Below are positions 18,701-31,400 of a stretch of 64,000 nt of DNA, piece after piece. This DNA is from Arthrobacter_H sp030452125. GTDB lineage: Bacteria; Actinomycetota; Actinomycetes; Actinomycetales; Micrococcaceae. Each line of letters starts with the position of its first letter. Positions within the stretch are counted from its first letter, which is position 1. A program made the position numbers and the translations under genes. The DNA is taken from NCBI GenBank assembly GCA_052379645.1, contig JBQSYU010000005.1; one strand, 5' to 3'. The notes below the pieces were generated by a model. That model had not been told where the DNA came from, did no database searches, and saw only the letters and a program-made list of their open reading frames with translations.

Positions 18701-19298
18701 CGGTGCCGAGGAGGACGAGATCCGCGGATTGCTGGATCACACCAACGCCACCCGGGACGGCAATCGCCTGATCGGCAACTCCGGCAAGGCCCATCTGTTC
18801 GATGGCCGTTCCGGACAGCCCTTCCCGGACCAGGTGTCCGTGGGCTACATGTACATCCTGAAGCTGCACCACCTGGTCGACGACAAGATCCACGCCCGTT
18901 CGACCGGACCGTACTCCATGATCACGCAGCAGCCGCTGGGTGGTAAGGCGCAGTTCGGTGGCCAGCGCTTCGGTGAGATGGAAGTCTGGGCCCTCGAGGC
19001 CTACGGCGCGGCGTACACGCTGCAGGAACTGCTGACCATCAAATCCGATGACATCCATGGCCGCGTGAAGGTCTACGAGGCCATCGTGAAGGGCGAGAAC
19101 ATCCCGGAACCGGGTGTTCCGGAGTCCTTCAAGGTGCTCATCAAGGAAATGCAGTCACTCTGCCTCAACGTGGAGGTCCTCTCCACCGATGGCAATCCCA
19201 TTGAGATGCGGGACTCGGACGAAGAAGTGTTCCGGGCTGCGGAAGAGCTGGGCATCGACCTTTCCCGGGCCGAGCCAAGCTCCGTCGACGAGGTATAG
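15792..19298 (+). CDS. rpoB: DNA-directed RNA polymerase subunit beta
   Basis: A 1168-residue beta subunit. The rifampicin region (GTSQLSQFMDQNNPLAGLTHKRRL and following, near residues 425-455) carries the usual sensitive-type residues Asp in MDQNN, His in THKRR and Ser in RLSALG. Also visible are CPIETPEGPNIGLI and the C-terminal GGQRFGEMEVWALEAYGAA. The start is placed at TTG 15792 because AAGGAT lies seven bases upstream and homologues begin MVASS; the frame opens at GTG 15777, which overlaps that Shine-Dalgarno. rpoC follows after 132 bp. Confidence 0.97.
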   Translation: MVASSTSNHQTASSARTAEAAGRISFAKIHEPLDVPNLLALQVESFDWLVGNDNWKTRLETARAEGITSVADTSGLAEIFEEISPIEDFQGTMSLSFSEPEFADPKYTEAECKDRDATFAAPLYVKAEFMNNNTGEIKQQTVFMGDFPLMTGKGTFIINGTERVVVSQLVRSPGAYFERTPDKTSDKDIFTAKIIPSRGAWFELEIDKRDQVGVRLDRKRKQSVTVLLKALGWTEGRILEEFGQYDSIRTTLEKDATETKEEALLDIYRKLRPGEPPTVDAAEALLDNLYFNSKRYDLAKVGRYKINHKLGVETPLDAPDASVLNNDDIVAMIKFLVALHAGEATVPGVRKGANVDVRVEVDDIDHFGNRRIRAVGELIENQVRTGLSRMERVVRERMTTQDVEAITPQTLINIRPVVAAIKEFFGTSQLSQFMDQNNPLAGLTHKRRLSALGPGGLSRDRAGMEVRDVHPSHYGRMCPIETPEGPNIGLIGSLATYARINNFGFIESPYRKVVNGQVTDQVDYLTADEELESIIAQANAPMTDDLRFAEDLVLCRERGGGGEPVLVEPAEIDYMDVSPRQMVSAATALIPFLEHDDANRALMGANMQRQAVPLLASEAPLVGTGMEKYVAVDAGDSITAAKPGVVTEVSADLVTVMNDDGTDSAYPIMKFARSNHGNAYNQRVRVSEGERLEYQSIIADGPSTDNGELALGKNLLVAFMSWEGHNFEDAIIMSQRMVSEDVMTSIHIEEHEVDARDTKLGAEEVTRDIPNVSEEILGQLDERGIIHIGAEVEAGDILVGRVTPKGETELTPEERLLRAIFGEKSREVRDTSLKVPHGESGTVIGVRIFERDNDDELPPGVNQLVRVYVAQKRKIADGDKLAGRHGNKGVISKILPVEDMPFMEDGTPVDIVLNPLGVPGRMNVGQVLEIHLGWAAKQGWKIEGEPDWVKELPNLPRESGPTTVATPVFDGAEEDEIRGLLDHTNATRDGNRLIGNSGKAHLFDGRSGQPFPDQVSVGYMYILKLHHLVDDKIHARSTGPYSMITQQPLGGKAQFGGQRFGEMEVWALEAYGAAYTLQELLTIKSDDIHGRVKVYEAIVKGENIPEPGVPESFKVLIKEMQSLCLNVEVLSTDGNPIEMRDSDEEVFRAAEELGIDLSRAEPSSVDEV

Positions 19299-19300
19299 CA

Positions 19301-19343
19301 CGGCGGGCGGAGGCCCGGCACCCCTGCCGGGCGTCCGCCGTCG
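19301..19343 (+). terminator. Hairpin between rpoB and rpoC
   Basis: An inverted repeat, roughly ACGGCGG-GCGG...CCGC-CGCCGT around CCCGG/CCGGG, with no U-tract, immediately after rpoB. It could attenuate or stabilise the transcript between rpoB and rpoC; termination strength is doubtful. Confidence 0.4.
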
Positions 19344-19394
19344 TACACGTTCCTTTTCCCCACCCCAGCGGGCCTGGTGCCCGCCGCAGAACAT

Positions 19395-19400
19395 TAGACT
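19395..19400 (+). promoter_or_regulatory. rpoC: TAGACT -10 element upstream of rpoC
   Basis: TAGACT lies 30 bp before the rpoC start and after the rpoB-rpoC hairpin. It would give a short leader containing AAGAGAGAGACAGGGACC. The -35 is not clear. It suggests that rpoC can be transcribed separately. Confidence 0.35.
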
Positions 19401-19430
19401 TCTTCAGAACAAGAGAGAGACAGGGACCAT

Positions 19431-23321
<3,891 letters not shown>

Positions 23322-23347
23322 TCACCAGCTGATCGTTTGATCCGCCC

Positions 23348-23381
23348 AATGGCCGGCATCCCTCGCGGGATGCCGGCCATT
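23348..23381 (+). terminator. Intrinsic terminator after rpoC
   Basis: A perfect 15-bp stem (23348-23362 with 23367-23381) with a TCGC loop, 26 bp after the rpoC stop. The following bases are only weakly T-rich (GTCATCCTC). Confidence 0.75.
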
Positions 23382-23626
23382 GTCATCCTCTGACTGGGAC
23401 GGGAAGCACGCCTGGGTCCCCCCGGTCGAACTGGTGGACACCGGCCCCGGGCGGCGTGCCGAGGCGGTCGCCTCTGGGGGAGCAGCCCGGAACCAGCAAT
23501 CAAGGTGGACTTGTCGACTGGTAGATATGTCTCACGATTATCTGCCGGCGGCCGGGGCGGGGGTTCCTGGTGCCCGGAGAGGAGGGGGAGGTGACCGGGG
23601 CCTCGCGGGAGGTGGTTACGATCGGG

Positions 23627-23655
23627 CTTGACGGCGTGCTAAGCTATGACTAATT
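23627..23655 (+). promoter_or_regulatory. Candidate rpsL-rpsG promoter
   Basis: TTGACG (23627-23632) and TAATTG (23650-23655) are spaced 17 bp apart. This predicts a start near 23662. The 23382-23626 stretch upstream is GC-rich with no recognisable gene. Confidence 0.45.
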
Positions 23656-23662
23656 GTTTTTA

Positions 23663-23719
23663 TGTGTGGCAAATGGACACGGTCCGGGTTGCGGGGAACT
23701 TGCGCAACAAATGCCACAC
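23663..23719 (+). promoter_or_regulatory. Structured 5' leader of the rpsL transcript
   Basis: An 8-bp closing stem GTGTGGCA/TGCCACAC (23663-23670 with 23712-23719) encloses an inner GTTGCG/CGCAAC stem (23687-23692 with 23703-23708). It begins almost exactly at the predicted transcription start. It may be a regulatory or stabilising leader for the str operon. I do not recognise a known family. Confidence 0.4.
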
Positions 23720-23837
23720 TTTTGCACGCCTACGGTCGACTCCGCAAGCGCTGCGATGAAACGACCAAAAGCGCAGTGTCCGGAATGCCGTTTGTGGGCC
23801 CGGACGCAGCAGAACCAAGAAACCGGAGGACACGAAA

Positions 23838-24212
23838 GTGCCTACTATTCAGCAGCTGGTCCGCAAGGGCCGCTCGCCGAAGGTCAACAAGACCAAGGCC
23901 CCTGCCCTGAAGGGCAACCCGATGCGTCGTGGCGTGTGCACCCGCGTGTACACCACCACCCCGAAGAAGCCGAACTCCGCACTGCGTAAGGTTGCCCGTG
24001 TGCGCCTGGCCGGCGGCGTGGAAGTCAGCGCGTACATTCCGGGTGTCGGCCACAACCTGCAAGAGCACTCCATCGTGCTCGTCCGCGGCGGCCGCGTGAA
24101 GGACCTCCCGGGTGTCCGTTACAAGATCGTCCGCGGCGCACTCGACACGCAGGGCGTGAAGAACCGTCAGCAGGCTCGTTCCCGCTACGGCGCCAAGAAG
24201 GAGAAGAAGTAA
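23838..24212 (+). CDS. rpsL: 30S ribosomal protein S12
   Basis: A 124-residue S12 of the decoding centre. The conserved KKPNSALRK segment (residues about 43-51) and GGRVKDLPGVRY (about 85-96) have the lysines found in streptomycin-sensitive strains. The start is GTG 23838 with GGAGG upstream. The stop overlaps the rpsG ATG by one base (TAATG). Confidence 0.97.
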   Translation: MPTIQQLVRKGRSPKVNKTKAPALKGNPMRRGVCTRVYTTTPKKPNSALRKVARVRLAGGVEVSAYIPGVGHNLQEHSIVLVRGGRVKDLPGVRYKIVRGALDTQGVKNRQQARSRYGAKKEKK

Positions 24213-24682
24213 TGCCTCGTAAGGGTCCGGCGTTCAAGCGCCCCCTCGTTTCCGATCCCGTCCACGGATCACCGCTCGTCACCCAGCTGATCAACAAGGT
24301 CCTGGTCGATGGCAAGAAGTCCACCGCCGAGCGCATCGTCTACGGCGCGCTGGAAGGCGTGCGCGCCAAGACCAACGCCGACCCGGTGGTCGCCCTCAAG
24401 AAGGCCATGGACAACGTCCGTCCTTCGATCGAGGTCAAGTCCCGGCGTGTTGGTGGCGCAACCTACCAGGTTCCGATCGAGGTCAAGCCGGGCCGTGCAA
24501 CGGCCCTGGCTCTGCGCTGGCTCGTTGGCTACTCCAAGGCCCGCCGCGAAAAGACGATGGTCGAGCGTCTCATGAATGAGATCCTGGACGCTTCGAATGG
24601 TCTCGGTGCCGCTGTTAAGCGCCGCGAAGACACTCACAAGATGGCTGAATCCAACAAGGCATTCGCCCACTACCGCTGGTAA
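24212..24682 (+). CDS. rpsG: 30S ribosomal protein S7
   Basis: A 156-residue S7, the primary assembly protein of the 30S head and a translational repressor of the str operon in E. coli. MPRKGPAFKRPL opens the protein; RRVGGATYQVPIEV and ALRWLV are family signatures. The ATG overlaps the rpsL stop, so translation is coupled. fusA follows after 83 bp containing a hairpin. Confidence 0.97.
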   Translation: MPRKGPAFKRPLVSDPVHGSPLVTQLINKVLVDGKKSTAERIVYGALEGVRAKTNADPVVALKKAMDNVRPSIEVKSRRVGGATYQVPIEVKPGRATALALRWLVGYSKARREKTMVERLMNEILDASNGLGAAVKRREDTHKMAESNKAFAHYRW

Positions 24683-24697
24683 ATCGCCTCTTGTACG

Positions 24698-24733
24698 ACG
24701 GCGGGGCGAGACACCTGGGTGTCTCGCCGCCGT
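24698..24733 (+). terminator. Hairpin between rpsG and fusA
   Basis: A 15-bp stem interrupted by a two-base bulge (24698-24714 with 24719-24733) and a short CTGG loop. No U-tract follows, so it may be a partial terminator or processing site inside the str operon. Confidence 0.5.
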
Positions 24734-24765
24734 GTGACTCGAAACCATAGACAAAGGGAGACAAC

Positions 24766-26880
24766 GTGGCACAGGACGTGCTCACCGACCTCACGAAGGT
24801 CCGCAACATCGGCATCATGGCCCACATCGATGCCGGTAAGACCACCACTACGGAACGCATCCTTTACTACACGGGTGTGAACCACAAGATCGGCGAAACG
24901 CACGATGGTGCCTCGACGACTGACTGGATGGAGCAGGAGAAGGAACGCGGCATCACGATCACGTCCGCCGCCGTGACCTCCTTCTGGGAAGACAACCAGA
25001 TCAACATCATCGACACCCCGGGCCACGTTGACTTCACGGTCGAGGTCGAGCGTGCCCTGCGCGTGCTCGATGGCGCCGTTGCCGTTTTCGATGGCAAGGA
25101 AGGCGTCGAGCCGCAGTCGGAGACCGTCTGGCGTCAGGCTGATAAGTACGTCGTTCCCCGCATTTGCTTCGTCAACAAGATGGACAAGCTGGGTGCCGAC
25201 TTCTACTACACGGTGGACACGATCATCGACCGCCTAGGCGCCAAGCCGCTGGTCATGCAGCTGCCGATCGGCTCCGAAAGCGATTTCGTCGGCGTCGTCG
25301 ACCTGATCAAGATGAAGGCCCTCGTCTGGGAAGGCGACTCCAAGGGCGATGTCACCATGGGCGCCGCCTATGAGACTCGCGAGATCCCCGAGGATCTGAA
25401 GGAGCGCGCCGAGGAATACCGCGCCAAGCTGATCGAGGACGTTTCCGAGTCCTCCGACGAGCTGATGGAGAAGTACCTCGAAGGTGTGGAAATCACCAAC
25501 GAGGAACTCGTGGCCGGCATCCGTAAGATGACCGTGAACTCGGAGGCCTACCCGGTCTTCTGTGGTTCGGCCTTCAAGAACCGTGGCGTGCAGCCGATGC
25601 TCGATGCCGTGATCGCCTACCTCCCGTCGCCGCTGGACTGCCCTCCGATGGTCGGGCACGATCCGCGCAACGAGGACATCCCGATGACGCGTAAGCCCAG
25701 CGAGACCGAGCCGTTCTCGGCTCTGGCTTTCAAGATCGCAGCCCACCCGTTCTTCGGGCAGCTGACGTTCATCCGCGTCTATTCAGGCAAGGCCTCCCCG
25801 GGCGTCCAGGTGATCAACACCACCAAGGGCAAGAAGGAGCGCATCGGCAAGCTGTTCCAGATGCACGCCAACAAGGAGAACCCGGTCGAGGAAGCACACG
25901 CCGGGCACATCTACGCGGCCATCGGCCTCAAGGACACCACGACCGGTGACACCTTGGCGGCACTGGACGCACCGATCGTGCTTGAATCGATGTCCTTCCC
26001 GGATCCGGTGATCTTCGTGGCCATCGAGCCGAAGACCAAGGGTGACCAGGAGAAGCTCTCCACGGCCATCCAGAAGCTCTCGGCCGAGGACCCCACGTTC
26101 ACCGTTTCGTTGAACGAGGACACCGGACAGACCGAAATCGGCGGCATGGGTGAACTCCACCTGGACATCCTGGTGGACCGCATGAAGCGCGAATTCCGTG
26201 TGGAAGCGAACGTGGGCAAGCCCCAGGTCGCCTACCGCGAAACGATCAAGTCCTCGGTGGCGAAGGTCGACTTCACCCACAAGAAGCAGACGGGTGGCTC
26301 CGGCCAGTTCGCCAAGGTCCAGATGTCCTTCGAGCCGTTGGACACCAGCGACGGGACGTTCTACGAGTTCAAGAACTCCGTCACCGGTGGACGTATTCCG
26401 CGCGAATACATCCCTTCGGTCGACGCGGGCATCCAGGACGCCATGCAGTTCGGCATCCTGGCCGGCTACCCGATGGTCGGTGTGAAGGCAACGCTTCTTG
26501 ATGGTGCCTTCCACGACGTCGACTCCTCGGAGATGGCGTTCAAGATCGCCGGTTCACAGGTCTTCAAGGAAGGCGCACGTCGCGCTTCCCCGATCATCCT
26601 GGAACCGCTGATGGCCGTGGAGGTCCGTACTCCCGAGGAGTACATGGGCGATGTCATCGGCGACCTGAACTCACGTCGTGGTTCCATCCAGTCGATGGAA
26701 GACGCGTCGGGCGTGAAGGTCATCAAGGCCGGCGTTCCGCTCTCGGAGATGTTCGGCTACATTGGCGACCTGCGGTCCAAGACCCAGGGTCGTGCCGTGT
26801 ACTCGATGACGTTCGACAGCTACGCCGAGGTCCCCAAGGCAGTGGCCGAGGAGATCATCCAGAAGTCCCGCGGCGAGTAA
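24766..26880 (+). CDS. fusA: Elongation factor G
   Basis: A 704-residue translocation GTPase. G1 is AHIDAGKTTTTE near residues 18-29, G2 GITITSAA, G3 DTPGHVDF near 84-91 and G4 NKMDKLGAD near 138-146. Domains II-V follow, including GGMGELHLDIL and the C-terminal RGxxxSM-type segment. The start is GTG 24766 with GGGAGACAAC upstream. It continues the str operon order rpsL-rpsG-fusA-tuf. Confidence 0.97.
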   Translation: MAQDVLTDLTKVRNIGIMAHIDAGKTTTTERILYYTGVNHKIGETHDGASTTDWMEQEKERGITITSAAVTSFWEDNQINIIDTPGHVDFTVEVERALRVLDGAVAVFDGKEGVEPQSETVWRQADKYVVPRICFVNKMDKLGADFYYTVDTIIDRLGAKPLVMQLPIGSESDFVGVVDLIKMKALVWEGDSKGDVTMGAAYETREIPEDLKERAEEYRAKLIEDVSESSDELMEKYLEGVEITNEELVAGIRKMTVNSEAYPVFCGSAFKNRGVQPMLDAVIAYLPSPLDCPPMVGHDPRNEDIPMTRKPSETEPFSALAFKIAAHPFFGQLTFIRVYSGKASPGVQVINTTKGKKERIGKLFQMHANKENPVEEAHAGHIYAAIGLKDTTTGDTLAALDAPIVLESMSFPDPVIFVAIEPKTKGDQEKLSTAIQKLSAEDPTFTVSLNEDTGQTEIGGMGELHLDILVDRMKREFRVEANVGKPQVAYRETIKSSVAKVDFTHKKQTGGSGQFAKVQMSFEPLDTSDGTFYEFKNSVTGGRIPREYIPSVDAGIQDAMQFGILAGYPMVGVKATLLDGAFHDVDSSEMAFKIAGSQVFKEGARRASPIILEPLMAVEVRTPEEYMGDVIGDLNSRRGSIQSMEDASGVKVIKAGVPLSEMFGYIGDLRSKTQGRAVYSMTFDSYAEVPKAVAEEIIQKSRGE

Positions 26881-26934
26881 TCACCCCAGGGATCTAAACT
26901 GGTCGCGGACCGCAAGGTGAGCGACATCGGGTTT

Positions 26935-26961
26935 GCCGGCCGGGCAGCATTGTCCGGCCGG
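26935..26961 (+). repeat. Inverted repeat in the fusA-tuf spacer
   Basis: A 9-bp perfect stem GCCGGCCGG/CCGGCCGGC (26935-26943 with 26953-26961) lies 54 bp after fusA. It may be a weak terminator or an RNA processing signal before the tuf promoter. Confidence 0.45.
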
Positions 26962-27039
26962 CCTCCCCAAGGCGAACGAAGGGTTCCCATACCGGGGCCG
27001 GACGGAAACCGCAATTTCAAAAAGTAAACAAGCCCACAG

Positions 27040-27077
27040 TAGACTTTATTAAGTTTCGCCTGCGAACCGCGCAGGCG
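27040..27077 (+). promoter_or_regulatory. tuf: tuf promoter -10 and leader hairpin
   Basis: TAGACT (27040-27045) is the best -10. An 8-bp hairpin (27057-27064 with 27070-27077) follows near the expected transcript start. The A/T-rich stretch before it (27014-27030) suits a strong promoter, but no consensus -35 is visible. Confidence 0.45.
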
Positions 27078-27113
27078 GGGTAAGTCTTCTGAAAAACGTT
27101 CTAGGAGGAACCT

Positions 27114-28304
27114 GTGGCGAAGGCAAAGTTCGAGCGGACTAAGCCGCACGTTAACATCGGCACCATTGGTCACGTTGACCACGGTAAGACGACGTTGACG
27201 GCTGCCATTTCGAAGGTGCTTGCTGACAAGTACCCCGATCTCAACGACCAGCGTGATTTCACGGCGATTGACTCCGCCCCGGAAGAGCGCCAGCGCGGCA
27301 TCACGATCAACATCTCGCACATCGAATACCAGACGGATAAGCGCCACTACGCGCACGTCGATGCGCCGGGTCACGCTGACTACATCAAGAACATGATCAC
27401 CGGTGCCGCCCAGATGGATGGTGCGATCCTCGTGGTTGCAGCAACCGACGGCCCGATGGCCCAGACCCGCGAGCACGTTCTGCTGGCCCGCCAGGTTGGC
27501 GTCCCCACCCTGCTGGTCGCACTGAACAAGTCCGACATGGTCGAGGACGAGGAGCTGCTGGACCTCGTGGAGATGGAAGTTCGCGAACTTCTGTCCTCGC
27601 AGGAGTTCGACGGCGACAACGCCCCGGTCCTGCGTGTCTCCGCACTGAAGGCACTCGAAGGCGACCCCCAGTGGGTCAAGTCCGTCGAGGACCTGATGGA
27701 AGCAGTCGACGACTTCATTCCGGACCCGGTTCGTGACCGCGACAAGCCGTTCCTGATGCCGGTTGAAGACGTCTTCACCATCACCGGTCGCGGCACGGTC
27801 GTCACCGGTCGCGCCGAGCGCGGCACGCTGAAGATCAACTCCGACATCGAGATCGTTGGTATCCGTCCGATCCAGAAGACGACGGTCACCGGTATCGAGA
27901 TGTTCCACAAGCAGCTCGACGAGGCATGGGCCGGCGAGAACTGTGGCCTGCTGCTCCGCGGCATCAAGCGCGACGATGTCGAGCGTGGCCAGGTTGTCGT
28001 GAAGCCGGGCTCGATCACTCCCCACACGGAGTTCGAGGCCAACGTCTACATCCTGTCCAAGGATGAAGGCGGGCGTCACAACCCGTTCTACTCGAACTAC
28101 CGTCCGCAGTTCTACTTCCGCACCACGGACGTCACCGGTGTCATCACCCTGCCCGAGGGCACGGAAATGGTCATGCCGGGCGACAACACCGAAATGAGCG
28201 TTGTGCTGATCCAGCCCATCGCCATGGAAGACGGCCTCGGCTTCGCCATCCGTGAGGGTGGCCGCACCGTTGGCTCAGGCCGCGTCACGAAGATCACCAA
28301 GTAG
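27114..28304 (+). CDS. tuf: Elongation factor Tu
   Basis: A 396-residue EF-Tu that delivers aminoacyl-tRNA to the ribosome. G1 GHVDHGKTTL is near residues 19-28, G3 DAPGHADY near 83-90 and G4 NKSDMV near 138-143. GRGTVVTGRAERG marks domain II, and the C-terminal VGSGRVTKITK is standard. The start is GTG 27114 after CTAGGAGGAACCT, a very strong ribosome-binding site. Codon use is noticeably biased, as expected for an abundant protein. A perfect terminator follows. Confidence 0.98.
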   Translation: MAKAKFERTKPHVNIGTIGHVDHGKTTLTAAISKVLADKYPDLNDQRDFTAIDSAPEERQRGITINISHIEYQTDKRHYAHVDAPGHADYIKNMITGAAQMDGAILVVAATDGPMAQTREHVLLARQVGVPTLLVALNKSDMVEDEELLDLVEMEVRELLSSQEFDGDNAPVLRVSALKALEGDPQWVKSVEDLMEAVDDFIPDPVRDRDKPFLMPVEDVFTITGRGTVVTGRAERGTLKINSDIEIVGIRPIQKTTVTGIEMFHKQLDEAWAGENCGLLLRGIKRDDVERGQVVVKPGSITPHTEFEANVYILSKDEGGRHNPFYSNYRPQFYFRTTDVTGVITLPEGTEMVMPGDNTEMSVVLIQPIAMEDGLGFAIREGGRTVGSGRVTKITK

Positions 28305-28334
28305 TCACTACCTGATGATCTGACCGTTGGTCGG

Positions 28335-28368
28335 AAAAGGCCCCGCTGTTACGACAGCGGGGCCTTTT
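28335..28368 (+). terminator. Intrinsic terminator after tuf
   Basis: A perfect 15-bp stem (28335-28349 with 28354-28368) with a TACG loop and a T-rich 3' arm ending TTTTCG. It lies 30 bp after tuf and ends the str operon. Confidence 0.92.
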
Positions 28369-28486
28369 CGCGTCCTGATGCATTCCGGTCCCGCGCCGGG
28401 CCGGCCGCGGGCGGGTAAAGCCGAAGAACCACGGTAGGGTTCCACTAGTCTCGTGAATAACTATCTTCGATGGCCTGGGAGTCTGC

Positions 28487-31400
28487 GTGGGGTTCATTTT
28501 TGTCGTGATGGCGCTGGTGCTGTGTGTCGTCGTCGGATGGCAGCTGGGTGCACGAAGTGCCCGGGCGAAGAGCTCCGGCAGGGGAACCGTTCCCTCCGCG
28601 TTGGCCCAGGCATGGCAGGAAGGATTTCACGCCGGGCGCAGCCTGACGGATCCCGCCTCATCGTCAGCGCCGGCCACCGGGGCACCCGGTGGGCCAACGA
28701 CGGCCCCGGCGCCACCGGAGCCGTTCCAGCCTCCGGCGAATCCGCTCAGGGTCGACGAGGACGACATACGCTCCGTCGTCCCGCGCGCCGTGGACGCCGA
28801 ACGCGGCGCCGGACGTTCCGTGGACGAACCCAGCGAGTTCCTGGCGTCGACGCCTGCACTTGAAGAGGCGGCCATGGCCCACCGCGCCCCCGACGTTCCC
28901 CATCCGGCTGCGGGGAAGACACCTTCCCCGCGCAGCGCCCAGGAACGCGAGAAGGCAACGCTGCGCAATATCAACATCACCCTCTACGCAGCCTCGCTGC
29001 TGTTGGTGGCTGCCGCCTCGTTGTTCATCGGGTTGGCTGTGCCGCCGCTGGCGAAGTTCGGTGGGCTGGTCGTGGTGACTACCCTGTTCTATGCCGGGGG
29101 GCTGCTGATCCATGCGTTCAGCGAACGACTCCGGCCGGCAGGGATCGCCTTTGCCGGGACCGGCCTGGCGCTGATCCCCGTCAGTGGGCTGGCGCTGTCG
29201 GCGTTGGTGGTGCACGACCCGGTGATGGCCTGGTGGATCACCTCGCTCGTGGGGACCGTGGCGTTCGTCCATGCCGCCGACAGACTGAACAGCCGTGTCG
29301 TCGCCTACCTCAGTCTGACTTTCCTGGTCTCCTCGGCATGGGCCGGGGGAGCGGTGCTGAACCGGGGACTGTTCTGGTACTTCATGTTCTCCATGGTGCT
29401 GGCCGCGGCCGGAACGGCGCTGGCCTACGGACGTCCGCGCTGGCTGGGGAACATCTATCTCAGGGCCTTCGCCGAGACTCACCGGTTCCTCGCTCCGGCG
29501 ACACTTCTGATCGCGGTCCTCGTAGGACAGGCGCTCGGTGCCGAAGACGTGAGCCTGCTCCTGATCGCCGGCTTCATCTACTACGTGGCGGTGACCGTCT
29601 TCGGCCCGACGACCGAACGTGCCGCGAATCTAATCGCGGCACGGCTCTGCGGCACCGCGGCCATCGTCCTGCTCGCCCATGTGTTCGGCGCCGGTGCCGT
29701 GGGCATGGCACGCGGTCTGGGGATCGTCCTGCTCCTCCAGTCACTGGCGGTGCATCGTGCGGGGGAACGTTATCGTCGTTTCGTTGCCCCGCAGGTCCGT
29801 AGGCTGGTGGATCGTGAAGTCCAAGGCCTGCTCCTCGCCGTCGCGGGATTGGCACTGGTGATGAACGAAACACTCGTCGTGTCCCTGCGCATCCCGAAGG
29901 CGATGCTGGACATGGGGACCGATACCGGGTGGACCCCGGTGAACTTCCTGCTCCCCTTGGTGGCCCTTACCGCTGCGGGGCTGAGCACACGGGGCAGGAA
30001 GCTGCCTCCGTGGATTGCCCTGGGGACCGGTGTGGCGGCCATGCTGGAACCAGGGGCGGTGCTTTCCCCCTGGCGTCAGGTGGCATTCCTGGCGGTGGGG
30101 CTGGCCTGCATGGTCCCCGGCCTGCGTCACGCCGTTGGACGTCAACTCCTGTGGCTGCGTCGGGGAATCGTCGCCGTCCTGCCCACCACGCTCGCGGCGA
30201 TCGCCGCGTGGGCCGCCGGCGGGTTCCTCATCACGAGATCAGCAGCCGGTCCCGGCCTCGGAGCCTGGATCTCCGGGGACCCCGGCCAGTGGGCCGACGG
30301 GGGGACGGACCCGCGGGTGGTCATGCTCATCGCAGGACTGGTCTTCGTGATGTGCTGGATGGCCGCCGCAGCGCTGGCGGCCTGGAAACTGGAGTCCGGT
30401 TTCATGCTGGCAGGCATCGCCGTGGTGGTGGCTGCCGAAGTCCGCCTGGGTTCGCTGGAATCGGGGGGAACCCCATGGACGACAGCGGTTGCGGTTTCCA
30501 CCCTGGTGCTGGCTGCCGTCGGATCCAACGCCCTCCTGGCCACGCTCGGCCGTGGGCGGGGCAGGACCGCACGACGCAAGACAGCGATGGCCCATGCGGT
30601 GGCACCCGTGGCGGTCGTCGCGACCTGGGGGGCCAGCTTCGGGATCGACAGCCCGTGGCTGGTATTCACCGTCTGCCTGACCGGGCTGGGCCACGCAGCC
30701 TGGCGCCTGGCCGCGGCCCGAGGACCGCTGGAACGCTTGGCCTATGCCGTGGCTGCGCAGTTGTTCTTCTCCCTCTCGGTCCTCGAGCTGTCCCACCAGC
30801 TACAAGCCGACGCCCACGCGCGGTGGGCGTTGTTTGCCATCAGCCTGGCCATGGGCCAGTCGGCACGGTTCCGGCTACGGGGGCGCGGACAGGGGGCAAC
30901 ACCGACCGCCTACGGCCCCAGGGTCGCCCAGGCGAGCCTCGCACTGCTGTTCCTCACGCCCCTGGTGTACGTCGGGCTCCATGGTGGTTCGGGGCCCGGT
31001 GCCGGGGTGGACATGGCCTCGCTGCTGGTGCAGTTCGTCTGCCTGCTGGTCGTCGGCCTGCTGAAGTGGCGTGTCGATCTGACGGCCGCTGCCACCGCTT
31101 CGATCCCGTGGCGGATCGTGGCCAGGATGCAGATCCTCGTGGTCGCCTACGCCTTGGCCTGGATGATGTTCATCCCCTCGGGCGTGATGTCCGTACGCCA
31201 GGCTGGCTGGCTGCCGGAACCGTGGTGGAACTCGACCGTGCTCCTGATCCTGCTGCTGGTCACCGCCTTGCTGGTGATGGTCTTCGAAGCGTTGGGACCC
31301 GAAACCTCTCTCCGCCTCCGCATGACCGGGGTGTTGGCCGGTGAGGAAGGCCGGGCCCGGTTGGTCCACCCGGGATCCGGTCCGGAGGGTGGCGCCCATC

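Noticed and set aside
26820..28079. A 419-residue open frame antisense to tuf
   Set aside because: Antisense shadow of EF-Tu; no family resemblance.
29929..31344. A 471-residue alternative plus-strand frame inside the large membrane protein gene
   Set aside because: The main frame is uninterrupted over 4.1 kb and gives a coherent polytopic protein; this frame is Arg/Gly-rich noise.
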